Shown here in pieces: positions 57,282-64,000 of a stretch of 64,000 nucleotides of DNA. Position 1 is the first letter of the stretch; the number at the start of each line of letters is the position of its first letter. A model generated the notes under the pieces. It was not told the origin of the DNA. It saw nothing but the letters and a program-made list of their open reading frames with translations, and did not search any database. Both the position numbers and the translations under genes were made by a program. The stretch comes from Pseudomonas alcaligenes. Lineage in GTDB: Bacteria > Pseudomonadota > Gammaproteobacteria > Pseudomonadales > Pseudomonadaceae. The stretch spans positions 2,237,001 through 2,301,000 of the forward strand of contig NZ_CP154874.1 in the NCBI RefSeq assembly GCF_041729615.1. Direction: 5' to 3'.

Positions 57282-57566
57282 ATGCGCCTGCTCACCCGCC
57301 TGACCCTGGCCGCCCTGCTGGCCGCCAGCCCGATGCTCGCCCTGGCCGAGGAAGAAGTCACCGGCGACCCGGACGTGACCATCCGCCAGGACGGCGACAA
57401 GACCATCGCCGAGTACCGGCAGAACGGCTTCCTCTACGCCATCAAGGTCACGCCGAAGAACGGCAAGCCCTATTTCCTGGTGCGCGCCGACGGCAGCGAG
57501 GGCAACTTCATCCGCTCCGACCAGCCGGACATGCTGATTCCCGCCTGGGAAATCTTCAGCTGGTAA
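57282..57566 (+). CDS. DUF2782 family small secreted protein
   Basis: 94 residues. Signal peptide (MRLLTRLTLAALLAASPMLA, cleavage after ALA). The mature domain is DUF2782: DVTIRQDGDKTIAEYRQNGF, LYAIKVTPKNGKPYFLVRAD, ending PAWEIFSW. Always short, common beside thrB in pseudomonads (PA5494, recalled). AAGG seven bases before the ATG. The thrB start follows four bases after its stop, so the pair is one operon. Function unknown; the mature protein should be periplasmic. Confidence 0.88.
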   Translation: MRLLTRLTLAALLAASPMLALAEEEVTGDPDVTIRQDGDKTIAEYRQNGFLYAIKVTPKNGKPYFLVRADGSEGNFIRSDQPDMLIPAWEIFSW

Positions 57567-57570
57567 GCCT

Positions 57571-58521
57571 ATGTCCGTCTTCACGCCCCTCGAACGCCAC
57601 GAGCTGGAAGCCTTCCTCGAACCCTACGGGCTCGGCCGCCTGAAGGACTTCCAGGGCATCGCCGCCGGCAGCGAGAACAGCAACTTCTTCATCAGCCTGG
57701 AGGGCGGCGAGTTCGTCCTCACCCTGGTGGAGCGCGGCCCGCGCGCCGACATGCCATTCTTCGTCGAACTGCTGGAGCGTCTGCACCAGGCCGGCCTGCC
57801 GGTGCCCTATGCGGTGCCGACGCAAAGCGGCGAGGCCCTGCGCGAACTGGCCGGTAAGCCGGCGCTGCTGCAGCCGCGCCTGGCCGGCAAGCATGTCGAC
57901 CAGCCCAACGCTCACCACTGCGCGGAAATCGGCACCTGGCTGGCGCGCCTGCACCTGGCCACCCGCGAGCATATTCTGGAACGCCGCAGCGACCGTGGCC
58001 TCGACTGGATGCTGGAGGAAGGCCCGGTGCTGGCCCTGGAGCTGCACGACGAGCAGCTGCCGCTGCTACGCGACAGCCTGCACGAGGTGGCCGAGCTGAA
58101 GGCGCGCATCCTCGCCCTGCCGCGCGCCAACCTGCATGCCGACCTGTTCATCGACAATGCGCTGTTCGACGGCAACCAGCTGGCCGGGGTGATCGACTTC
58201 TACAACGCCTGCTCCGGGCCGATGCTCTACGACCTGGCGATCACCCTCAACGACTGGTGCTCGCTGGCCGACCAGCGCCTCGATCTGCCACGCGCCCAGG
58301 CGCTGCTCGGCGCCTATGCCGCACTGCGGCCCTTCACCCGCGCCGAGGCCGAGCTGTGGCCGGCCATGCTGCGCATCGCCTGCCTGCGCTTCTGGCTGTC
58401 CAGGCTGATCGCCGCCCGCCGCTTCCAGGGCCGCGACGTGCTGGTCAAGGATCCCGGCGAGTTCCAGCGCCGCCTGGCGCAACGTCAGCAGGTCAGTCTG
58501 GCGCTGCCCTTCGCCCTCTGA
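57571..58521 (+). CDS. thrB: Homoserine kinase ThrB (APH-fold type)
   Basis: 316 residues. This is the aminoglycoside-phosphotransferase-fold homoserine kinase, not the GHMP type: GIAAGSENSNFFISLEGGEF near residue 30, ALPRANLHADLFIDNALFDG with the catalytic Asp near residue 190, and AGVIDFYNACSGPMLYDLAI as the metal-binding DFG-like block. It makes O-phospho-L-homoserine from homoserine and ATP on the path to threonine. Second gene after the DUF2782 gene; convergent with znuA (12 bases between stops). In PAO1 nrdJ genes stand between thrB and znuA (recalled); they are absent here. Confidence 0.94.
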   Translation: MSVFTPLERHELEAFLEPYGLGRLKDFQGIAAGSENSNFFISLEGGEFVLTLVERGPRADMPFFVELLERLHQAGLPVPYAVPTQSGEALRELAGKPALLQPRLAGKHVDQPNAHHCAEIGTWLARLHLATREHILERRSDRGLDWMLEEGPVLALELHDEQLPLLRDSLHEVAELKARILALPRANLHADLFIDNALFDGNQLAGVIDFYNACSGPMLYDLAITLNDWCSLADQRLDLPRAQALLGAYAALRPFTRAEAELWPAMLRIACLRFWLSRLIAARRFQGRDVLVKDPGEFQRRLAQRQQVSLALPFAL

Positions 58522-58533
58522 GGCGGTCGCAGG

Positions 58534-59445
58534 CTAGAGGCTTTCCAGGCAGCCGGCCAGCTGCCCGGCCAGCTCCTCCAGCAACTGCTCGTAGCTGCGC
58601 GCCTCGACGCCCAGGGCATCCAGCTCGGCCAGCCGCACCGGCAGGCCGGCGGAGAGGGTCTCGGCCAGGCGCGGACGCAGCGGCGGCTCGCTGAACACGC
58701 AGGCTGCGCCGGCTGCCTTGAGTCGCTCACGCATCGCCGCGACATGCCGGGCGCCGGGCTGCAACTCGCTGGCGGCGGTGAACACGCCGGCATGCTGCAG
58801 GCCGTAGGCGCTCTCGAAATAGTCGAAGGCCTGGTGGAAGACAAAGAACGGCTTGCCGGCCAGCGGCGCCAGGCGCGTCTTGAGCCGACCATCCAGTGCA
58901 TCCAGGCGCTGTTCGAAGGCCTGCAGGTTGGCCTGGTACAGCGCGGCATTGGCCGGGTCGGCCGCAGACAGGTCGGCGGCCATCCTGGCGGCGATCACCC
59001 GCGCATTGGCCGGCAGCAGCCAGAGGTGCGCGTCCAGGCTGCCGGGGCGGTGGTCGTGGTCATGATCGCCGTGGCCATGCGCGTCGTGATGCTCGTCCTC
59101 GCCACTCTCGGCCTGGCCAAAGTGGCGCAGGGTCATGCCCGGCAGCTCCTGCACCGCCACGCTGGGCTTGTCGCGACCCGCCAGTACGCGCGGCAGGAAA
59201 CCTTCCAGATCCGGGCCGACCCAGTACAGCAGGTCGACGTCCGCGACCCGGCGCACATCGGACGGGCGCAGGGCGAAGTGATGCGGCGAGGCGCCCGGCG
59301 GCAACAGCACTTCGGGGCTGCCGGCGCCCTCCTGCACGGCCGCGGCGATCAGTTGCAGCGGCTTGATGCTGGTCAGCACCCGTACTTCGGCGCGGGCAGA
59401 AAGGGCGGTAAGACTGAGCAGGAGCAGAACGAGGAGGCGCGACAC
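58534..59445 (-). CDS. znuA: Zinc ABC transporter substrate-binding protein ZnuA
   Basis: 303 residues from a GTG at 59445 (MSRLLVLLLLSLTALSARA signal peptide). A TTG seven codons upstream would add a Cys-rich stretch before the signal peptide and is rejected. Cluster A-I solute-binding fold with metal-ligand His residues in PGASPHHFALRPSD, SLDAHLWLLPANA and FVFHQAFDYFESAYGL. A His/Asp-rich loop (HHDAHGHGDHDHDH, near residues 120-135) is the zinc-capturing loop typical of ZnuA. Delivers zinc to ZnuBC in the periplasm. Divergent from zur-znuC-znuB across 62 bases that hold the likely Zur site. Confidence 0.94.
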   Translation of the reverse strand: MSRLLVLLLLSLTALSARAEVRVLTSIKPLQLIAAAVQEGAGSPEVLLPPGASPHHFALRPSDVRRVADVDLLYWVGPDLEGFLPRVLAGRDKPSVAVQELPGMTLRHFGQAESGEDEHHDAHGHGDHDHDHRPGSLDAHLWLLPANARVIAARMAADLSAADPANAALYQANLQAFEQRLDALDGRLKTRLAPLAGKPFFVFHQAFDYFESAYGLQHAGVFTAASELQPGARHVAAMRERLKAAGAACVFSEPPLRPRLAETLSAGLPVRLAELDALGVEARSYEQLLEELAGQLAGCLESL

Positions 59446-59468
59446 GGAACAACACTCGGCGGGCAAAG

Positions 59469-59483
59469 GGTAATAGAATAACG
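59469..59483. promoter_or_regulatory. Candidate Zur operator between znuA and zur
   Basis: GTAATAGAATAAC at 59470-59482 is nearly palindromic and AT-rich in a GC-rich setting, similar to the TGTTATA-n-TATAACA type of Zur boxes in gamma-proteobacteria. It would let Zur repress both znuA and its own operon when zinc is plentiful. Boundaries are approximate. Confidence 0.55.
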
Positions 59484-59507
59484 TCTCTTCACCCGGACGT
59501 CCCCGTC

Positions 59508-60008
59508 ATGTTCAAGCGCCTGACCAGCAACACACCGCTCGCCTGCCTGCCACACGACCATTCGCGCTGCGTGGCCGATGCCCTGGCCGAGGCCGAGTCG
59601 CTGTGCGCGAAGCAGGGCACGCGCCTGACCACGCTGCGCAAGCGCGTGCTGGAGCTGGTCTGGGCCAGCCACAAGCCGCTGGGCGCCTATGACATCCTCG
59701 GCGTGCTGAGCGAGGAAGACGGCCGCCGCGCCGCGCCGCCCACCGTCTACCGGGCGCTGGATTTCCTCCTGGAGAACGGCCTGGTGCACCGCATCGCCTC
59801 GCTCAATGCCTTCATCGGCTGCGTGCACCCGGGCGAACTGCACCAGGGCCAGTTCCTCATCTGCAAGGCCTGCCACGCGGCCATCGAACTGGAGCTGCCG
59901 GCCATCAGCCAATCCATAGTCGCGGGCGCCGCCGCCGTCGGCTTCGCCGTGGAAAGCCAGACGGTGGAAGTGGTCGGCCTGTGCGCCGGCTGCCAGGGGG
60001 CGGCATGA
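59508..60008 (+). CDS. zur: Zinc uptake regulator Zur (Fur family)
   Basis: 166 residues. Winged-helix DNA-binding domain ([40 protein letters not shown]) and dimerisation domain with [16 protein letters not shown] and a C-terminal VGLCAGCQ. The two CxxC pairs (CKAC, CAGC) make the structural zinc site; His and Cys residues around [14 protein letters not shown] supply the sensing site. Represses zinc uptake when zinc-bound. First gene of zur-znuC-znuB; its stop overlaps the znuC start (ATGA). Same as PA5499 (np20/zur, recalled). Confidence 0.94.
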   Translation: MFKRLTSNTPLACLPHDHSRCVADALAEAESLCAKQGTRLTTLRKRVLELVWASHKPLGAYDILGVLSEEDGRRAAPPTVYRALDFLLENGLVHRIASLNAFIGCVHPGELHQGQFLICKACHAAIELELPAISQSIVAGAAAVGFAVESQTVEVVGLCAGCQGAA

Positions 60009-60796
60009 GTGATGCGCTGATTCGCCTCGACGGCGTCAGTGTCGGCTTTGCCGGCCAGGACGTGCTGCAGGACATACAGCTGAGCCTGCGCGCCGGCGAA
60101 ATCGTCACCCTGATCGGCCCCAACGGCGCCGGCAAGACCACCCTGGTGCGCACCGTGCTCGGCCTGCTCAAGCCGGACCGCGGCAGCGTGCAGCGCAAGC
60201 CGCGCCTGCGCATCGGCTACATGCCGCAGAAGCTGCATGTCGATCCGACCCTGCCGCTCTCGGTGCTGCGCTTCCTGCGCCTGGTACCGGGTGTCGACCG
60301 CAGCGCGGCGGCCGCCGCGCTGGCCGAAGTCGGCGCCAGCCAGGTGATCGACAGCCCGTTGCAGAGCATTTCCGGTGGCGAGCTGCAGCGCGTGCTGCTG
60401 GCCCGCGCCCTGCTGCGCGAGCCCGAGCTGCTGGTGCTCGACGAGCCGGTGCAGGGCGTCGACGTCGCCGGCCAGGCCGAGCTGTACCGCCTGATCAGCC
60501 AGCTGCGCGACCGCCATGGCTGCGGCGTGCTGATGGTGTCGCATGACCTGCACCTGGTGATGAGCGCCACCGACCAGGTGGTCTGCCTGAATCGCCACGT
60601 GTGCTGCTCCGGCCACCCGGAGCAGGTCAGCAACGACCCGGCCTTCGTCGAGCTGTTCGGCCAGGACGCCAAGAGCCTGGCCATCTACCACCACCACCAC
60701 GACCACAGCCACGATCTGCATGGCACGGTGGTCGCCGAACCCGGCCTGCGTATCCACGGTCCGGCCCATGCCCACGGCCCGGGGTGCAAGCACTGA
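60005..60796 (+). CDS. znuC: Zinc ABC transporter ATPase ZnuC
   Basis: 263 residues. ABC ATPase: Walker [17 protein letters not shown] near residue 40, Q-loop GYMPQKLH, signature [16 protein letters not shown], Walker [14 protein letters not shown], switch His in [10 protein letters not shown]. Powers zinc import by ZnuB. The C-terminus is rich in His ([14 protein letters not shown], then [12 protein letters not shown]), unlike plain ABC ATPases, and may bind or sense cytoplasmic zinc (inference). Overlaps zur by four bases; its stop shares a base with the znuB start (TGATG). Confidence 0.94.
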   Translation: MSDALIRLDGVSVGFAGQDVLQDIQLSLRAGEIVTLIGPNGAGKTTLVRTVLGLLKPDRGSVQRKPRLRIGYMPQKLHVDPTLPLSVLRFLRLVPGVDRSAAAAALAEVGASQVIDSPLQSISGGELQRVLLARALLREPELLVLDEPVQGVDVAGQAELYRLISQLRDRHGCGVLMVSHDLHLVMSATDQVVCLNRHVCCSGHPEQVSNDPAFVELFGQDAKSLAIYHHHHDHSHDLHGTVVAEPGLRIHGPAHAHGPGCKH

Positions 60797-61584
60797 TGCC
60801 CGATTTCCTGCTCAACGCCCTGCTCGCCGGCCTGGCCCTGGCCCTGGTGGCCGGCCCGCTCGGCTCCTTCGTGGTGTGGCGGCGCATGGCCTATTTCGGC
60901 GACACCCTGTCCCACGCCGCGCTGCTCGGCGTGGCCCTGGGCTTCCTGCTCGACCTCAGCCCGACCCTAGCGGTGACCGTCGGCTGCCTGCTGCTGGCCG
61001 TGCTGCTGGTCACCCTGCAGCAGCGCCAGCCGCTGGCCTCCGACACCCTGCTGGGCATCCTGGCGCCAACCACTCTGTCACTGGGGCTCGTCGTCCTGAG
61101 CTTTATGGACGAGGTACGTGTCGACCTGATGGCTTACCTGTTCGGTGATCTGCTGGCCGTCAGCCATGAGGACCTGCTGTGGATCCTCGGCGGCGCCGCG
61201 CTGGTCATGGCCCTGCTGCTGCCGCTGTGGCGACGCCTGCTGGCGATCACCGTGCACGAGGAGCTGGCACGGGTCGAGGGCCTGCCGGTGGCTGCCCTGC
61301 GCCTGGCGCTGATGCTGCTGATCGCGGTGGTGATTGCCGTGGCGATGAAGATAGTCGGGGTACTGCTGATCACCTCGCTGCTGATCATTCCGGCCGCCGC
61401 CGCCCAGCGCCATGCGCGCACGCCGGAGCAGATGGCGATCGGCGCCAGTTTGCTCGGCATGCTCGCGGTAGCCGCAGGCTTGAGCCTTTCCTGGTTCCAG
61501 GACACGCCAGCCGGGCCTTCTATCGTGGTATCAGCCGCAGCAATTTTCCTCGCAGGCTTTGCCCTGCCGCGTCGGGCCCGCTAG
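60796..61584 (+). CDS. znuB: Zinc ABC transporter permease ZnuB
   Basis: 262 residues, eight or nine helices, ABC-3 family: GPLGSFVVWRRMAYFGDTLS near the N-terminus (the conserved cytoplasmic coupling region), VDLMAYLFGDLLAVSHEDLL in the middle, and MKIVGVLLITSLLIIPAAAA near residue 190, all family hallmarks. Forms the inner-membrane channel for zinc with ZnuC. Coupled to znuC by a TGATG junction. Last gene of the zur operon; a PA5502-like gene follows 53 bases on. Confidence 0.95.
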   Translation: MPDFLLNALLAGLALALVAGPLGSFVVWRRMAYFGDTLSHAALLGVALGFLLDLSPTLAVTVGCLLLAVLLVTLQQRQPLASDTLLGILAPTTLSLGLVVLSFMDEVRVDLMAYLFGDLLAVSHEDLLWILGGAALVMALLLPLWRRLLAITVHEELARVEGLPVAALRLALMLLIAVVIAVAMKIVGVLLITSLLIIPAAAAQRHARTPEQMAIGASLLGMLAVAAGLSLSWFQDTPAGPSIVVSAAAIFLAGFALPRRAR

Positions 61585-61637
61585 GATTGGGCGTTTTTTG
61601 TCCAGCCCAAAACGAAACAGAACCAGCGGGTCATATA

Positions 61638-62600
61638 ATGAACAAGTCAAGCCGCCGTTATCTTTCAGCGCTCGCCCTGAGCCTGCTGTTGGGCGAAGTC
61701 CACGCCGACTACCGGACAGTGGACGAGCTGGTGAAAGACTTCAACCAGGTGTCGGCGCAGATCGCCCGCGGTGAGCTGCAGGCCGCCGAGGCCGGCCTGG
61801 ACGCCCTGCGCCAGCGCACCGCGAGCAACGATGTGCGCATCGGTCAGTACCAGCGTGAGCTGGCCAGCGCCTACCTGCAGCAGGGCCGCCAGCAACTGCA
61901 GGCCGGCGACAAGGCCGGCGCCGGCGCCACCCTGGCCAAGGGCGAGCGCCACCTGGCCGCCACCTCTCCGGCATTCCGCCAGCAGTACCAGGCCGTTTTC
62001 GCCGAAGGCGGCAGCACCAAGCCGGCAGCGGCGCCGGTCGCGGCAGCCAAGCCCCAGCCGGTGGCCAAGCCTGCCGAGGCGAAAGCCCCCGAGGAGCGGC
62101 GCGAGGATGTCGAACGCCGCCTGCGCGAGGCCGAAGCGACCATCGCCAGGAAAGAGGCCGAACGCGCCCGCCAGCAACAGCTGGCCGAGGAGAAAGCCGC
62201 CGCCGAGCGCGAGGCCGCCCAGCAGGCCGCCGCCGCCCAGGCCCAGCCCGCGCCGGCAGTGGTAGCCAAGGTCGAGGAGCCCAAACCCGTCGTCGCCGCC
62301 GCACCGCGTGCGCGCCTGATCGACCCGAACGCCGCCAGCAGCAGCGTGCCCATGCCGATGCTCGACGCCAACGACCGCGACAGCCTGCGCGACCTGCTCG
62401 ACCAGGTCGCCGCCGACGTGGTCGCCTTCGACTGCGCGGTACGCCTGGAAGTGCGCGAGGCCAAGGACTATCCCTTCGTCGCCGCGCTGCTCTCGGCGCG
62501 AATCAAGAAGCTCGACCCGGGCTTCTCGCCGCAGTTCTCGCCGGTGCTCAAGCCGGATCAGGAGCCGCGCCTGGTGCTCAGCCCGCAAAGCAACGGCTGA
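61638..62600 (+). CDS. PA5502-like secreted protein with a coiled-coil and Ala/Pro-rich middle
   Basis: 320 residues. Signal peptide (MNKSSRRYLSALALSLLLG, cleavage near VHA). Residues 25-130 are helical (ELVKDFNQVSAQIARGELQA, LQQGRQQLQAGDKAGAGATL), 130-240 a low-complexity Ala/Pro/Glu/Lys stretch with a likely coiled coil (ERREDVERRLREAEATIARK), and the last 60 residues a small folded domain (DCAVRLEVREAKDYPFVAAL). No family of known function recognised; the architecture recalls periplasmic tether proteins. ATG at 61638 preceded by AGCGGGTCATATA, a weak ribosome site. Sits between znuB and metN as in PAO1 (recalled). Confidence 0.85.
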   Translation: MNKSSRRYLSALALSLLLGEVHADYRTVDELVKDFNQVSAQIARGELQAAEAGLDALRQRTASNDVRIGQYQRELASAYLQQGRQQLQAGDKAGAGATLAKGERHLAATSPAFRQQYQAVFAEGGSTKPAAAPVAAAKPQPVAKPAEAKAPEERREDVERRLREAEATIARKEAERARQQQLAEEKAAAEREAAQQAAAAQAQPAPAVVAKVEEPKPVVAAAPRARLIDPNAASSSVPMPMLDANDRDSLRDLLDQVAADVVAFDCAVRLEVREAKDYPFVAALLSARIKKLDPGFSPQFSPVLKPDQEPRLVLSPQSNG

Positions 62601-62619
62601 CCTCCGGCGGCAGGACAGT

Positions 62620-62643
62620 GCAGGGCGGGTGTACCCGCCCTGC
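62620..62643 (+). terminator. Inverted repeat, likely terminator after the PA5502-like gene
   Basis: Perfect 11-bp stem (GCAGGGCGGGT / ACCCGCCCTGC) with a GT loop, 20 bases after the stop; the following bases are T-rich but not a clean run. Confidence 0.65.
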
Positions 62644-62808
62644 TTGCTTATGCCTTTCTGATAGCAATTCAGGCCAATAAAGACTAAGACCGCATAAACA
62701 AAGCGGCTAAAATGCCCGGCTTTCGGCCAACCGCCTACGCTTGCTGAAATCGCCGGCACCACCTGCCTGCCGGCAGACAGCCTTCAACGTACCCACAAGG
62801 TTCGCTCA

Positions 62809-63816
62809 GTGATCGAGTTCCACCACGTCCAGAAGACCTATCGGGTCTCCGGGCGGGACGTTCCCGCCCTGCAGTCCACCGACCTGCGCATCGAGCAGGG
62901 TCAGGTGTTCGGCCTGATCGGCCATTCCGGCGCCGGCAAGAGTACCCTGCTGCGCCTGATCAACCGCCTCGAGGAGCCCTCGTCCGGCCGCATCCTGGTC
63001 GCTGGCGAGGACGTCACCGCCCTCGACGCCACCGGCCTGCGCCGCTTCCGCCGCCAGGTCGGGATGATCTTCCAGCACTTCAACCTGCTGTCGTCGAAGA
63101 CCGTCGCCGCCAACGTCGCTATGCCGCTGGAGCTGGCTGGCGAGCTGAGCCGCGAGCAGATCACCCAGCGCGTCGCCGAACTGCTGGCCCGGGTCGGCCT
63201 CAGCGAGCATGCCAACAAGTACCCGGCGCAGCTCTCCGGTGGCCAGAAGCAGCGCGTCGGCATCGCCCGCGCACTGTCGACCAACCCGAAGATCCTGCTG
63301 TGCGACGAGGCTACCAGCGCGCTGGACCCGCAGACCACCGCGCAGGTGCTGCAGCTGCTGGCCGAGATCAACCGCGAGCTGGGCCTGACCATCGTCCTCA
63401 TCACCCACGAGATGGATGTGATCCGCCGCGTCTGCGATCAGGTGGCGGTAATGGATGGCGGCGTCATAGTCGAGCAGGGCCCGGTGGCGCAGGTGTTCCT
63501 CCACCCGCAGCACCCAACCACCCGGCGCTTCGTCCAGGAGGACGAGCAGGTCGACGAGAACGAGCAGCGCGACGACTTCGCCCATGTCAGCGGCAAGATC
63601 CTGCGCCTGACCTTCCAGGGCGAGGCCACCTACGCGCCGCTGCTCGGCACCGTGGCGCGCGAGACCGGGGTGGACTACAGCATCCTCGCCGGGCGCATCG
63701 ACCGCATCAAGGACACCCCCTACGGCCAGCTGACCCTGGCCCTGACCGGCGGCGACATCGACGCCGCGCTGGCGCGCTTCCAGGCCGCCGACGTGCATCT
63801 GGAGGTGCTGCGATGA
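62809..63816 (+). CDS. metN: Methionine ABC transporter ATPase MetN
   Basis: 335 residues, GTG start with AAGG nine bases ahead. ABC domain: Walker [22 protein letters not shown]-loop [12 protein letters not shown], signature [16 protein letters not shown], Walker [14 protein letters not shown], His switch LITHEMDVI. From about residue 260 a regulatory NIL (ACT-like) domain ([40 protein letters not shown]) through which methionine inhibits transport. Follows a 208-base intergenic region with no clear riboswitch. Overlaps metI (ATGA). One of two metN copies expected in Pseudomonas (PA5503, recalled). Confidence 0.95.
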   Translation: MIEFHHVQKTYRVSGRDVPALQSTDLRIEQGQVFGLIGHSGAGKSTLLRLINRLEEPSSGRILVAGEDVTALDATGLRRFRRQVGMIFQHFNLLSSKTVAANVAMPLELAGELSREQITQRVAELLARVGLSEHANKYPAQLSGGQKQRVGIARALSTNPKILLCDEATSALDPQTTAQVLQLLAEINRELGLTIVLITHEMDVIRRVCDQVAVMDGGVIVEQGPVAQVFLHPQHPTTRRFVQEDEQVDENEQRDDFAHVSGKILRLTFQGEATYAPLLGTVARETGVDYSILAGRIDRIKDTPYGQLTLALTGGDIDAALARFQAADVHLEVLR

Positions 63817-64000
63817 TCGAGTCCCTGCTGACCCGCTGGCTGCCCAATGTCGACTGGCAGGAGATCGGCTACGCCAGCCTCGACACCCTCAACATGCTCG
63901 GCGGCGCCACCCTGTTCACCGTGCTGCTCGGCCTGCCGCTCGGCGTGCTGCTGTTCCTCACCGGCCCGCGGCAGATGTTCGAACAGCGCGCGCTGTATGC
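63813..64000 (+). CDS. metI: Methionine ABC transporter permease MetI, 5' part
   Basis: 62 residues visible; the gene runs off the window. ATG at 63813 overlaps the metN stop. Starts [20 protein letters not shown], then a first membrane helix ([20 protein letters not shown]), matching the N-terminus of MetI permeases. Expected to be followed by metQ. Confidence 0.9.
   Translation, partial: MIESLLTRWLPNVDWQEIGYASLDTLNMLGGATLFTVLLGLPLGVLLFLTGPRQMFEQRALY

Noticed and set aside
62644..62808. SAM or methionine riboswitch before metN
   Set aside because: No recognisable riboswitch core in the 165 bases; a TAAAAT at 62708-62713 lacks a matching -35.

Overview
The window looks like the chromosome of a gamma-proteobacterium of the genus Pseudomonas. 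Base composition is strongly GC-rich, coding is dense, and the right half follows, from memory, the gene order of P. aeruginosa PAO1 around PA5485-PA5504: ampDh2, a MarC protein, dgcH, an EEP-family protein, dsbA, cytochrome c4, cytochrome c5, engB, the ErsA small RNA, polA, a DUF2782 protein, thrB, znuA, zur-znuC-znuB, a PA5502-like protein and metN-metI. The left edge matches the tail of the common polysaccharide antigen (A-band LPS) locus, PA5455-PA5459. No rRNA, tRNA, CRISPR array, prophage or insertion sequence was recognised.

Layout. (1) 1-5420, minus strand: a tightly coupled cell-surface polysaccharide operon with two tandem paralogous glycosyltransferases, a methyltransferase, an O-acyltransferase and a second, paralogous methyltransferase cut by the window edge. 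(2) 5730-11735: a secreted DUF2388 protein coupled to a large periplasmic DUF4105 protein with an HExxH motif, a GFA-family protein, an AEC-type transporter, a CitMHS citrate transporter and a TerC-type membrane protein. (3) 11794-17326, minus: a five-gene set of a 4-TM membrane protein, a PspA/IM30 protein, a double-AAA ATPase, a membrane-anchored coiled-coil protein and a substrate-binding-like/OmpA fusion. I read it as a PspA (ESCRT-III-like) plus AAA remodelling machine linked to the cell wall; it is the best candidate here for a poorly described system. (4) 17334-26108, minus: recC-recB-recD, with a REP-like inverted repeat between recB and recD. (5) 26206-36830: an orphan PilU-like ATPase, a small unknown protein, a structured leader with a terminator, a globin-PAS-GGDEF-EAL c-di-GMP enzyme coupled to an Aer-like chemoreceptor, an Na/Pi cotransporter, a DUF5924/DUF2914 membrane protein, a lipoprotein and a second chemoreceptor. 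(6) 36902-39780: flavohaemoglobin and its divergent NorR/FhpR activator (nitric oxide detoxification). (7) 39797-48743: a nucleoside-gate membrane protein, a DUF3313 lipoprotein, an EptA-like sulfatase-fold enzyme, a DUF1330 protein, a CSS-type EAL phosphodiesterase, the AmpDh2 amidase, a MarC protein and a DASH cryptochrome. (8) 48775-64000: the conserved dgcH-to-metI block described above.

How the parts relate. Four loci bear on second messengers or motility: the globin GGDEF-EAL protein, the CSS-EAL protein, DgcH, and the PilU-like ATPase with two chemoreceptors. Envelope upkeep recurs: polysaccharide tail, PspA-AAA system, AmpDh2, DsbA, and ErsA with a recognisable AlgU-type promoter. Metal and amino-acid supply closes the window: Zur-controlled Znu zinc uptake, homoserine kinase, and the methionine ABC importer. 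All coordinates come from reading frames and start-site inspection; family names rest on motif recognition, not database searches.
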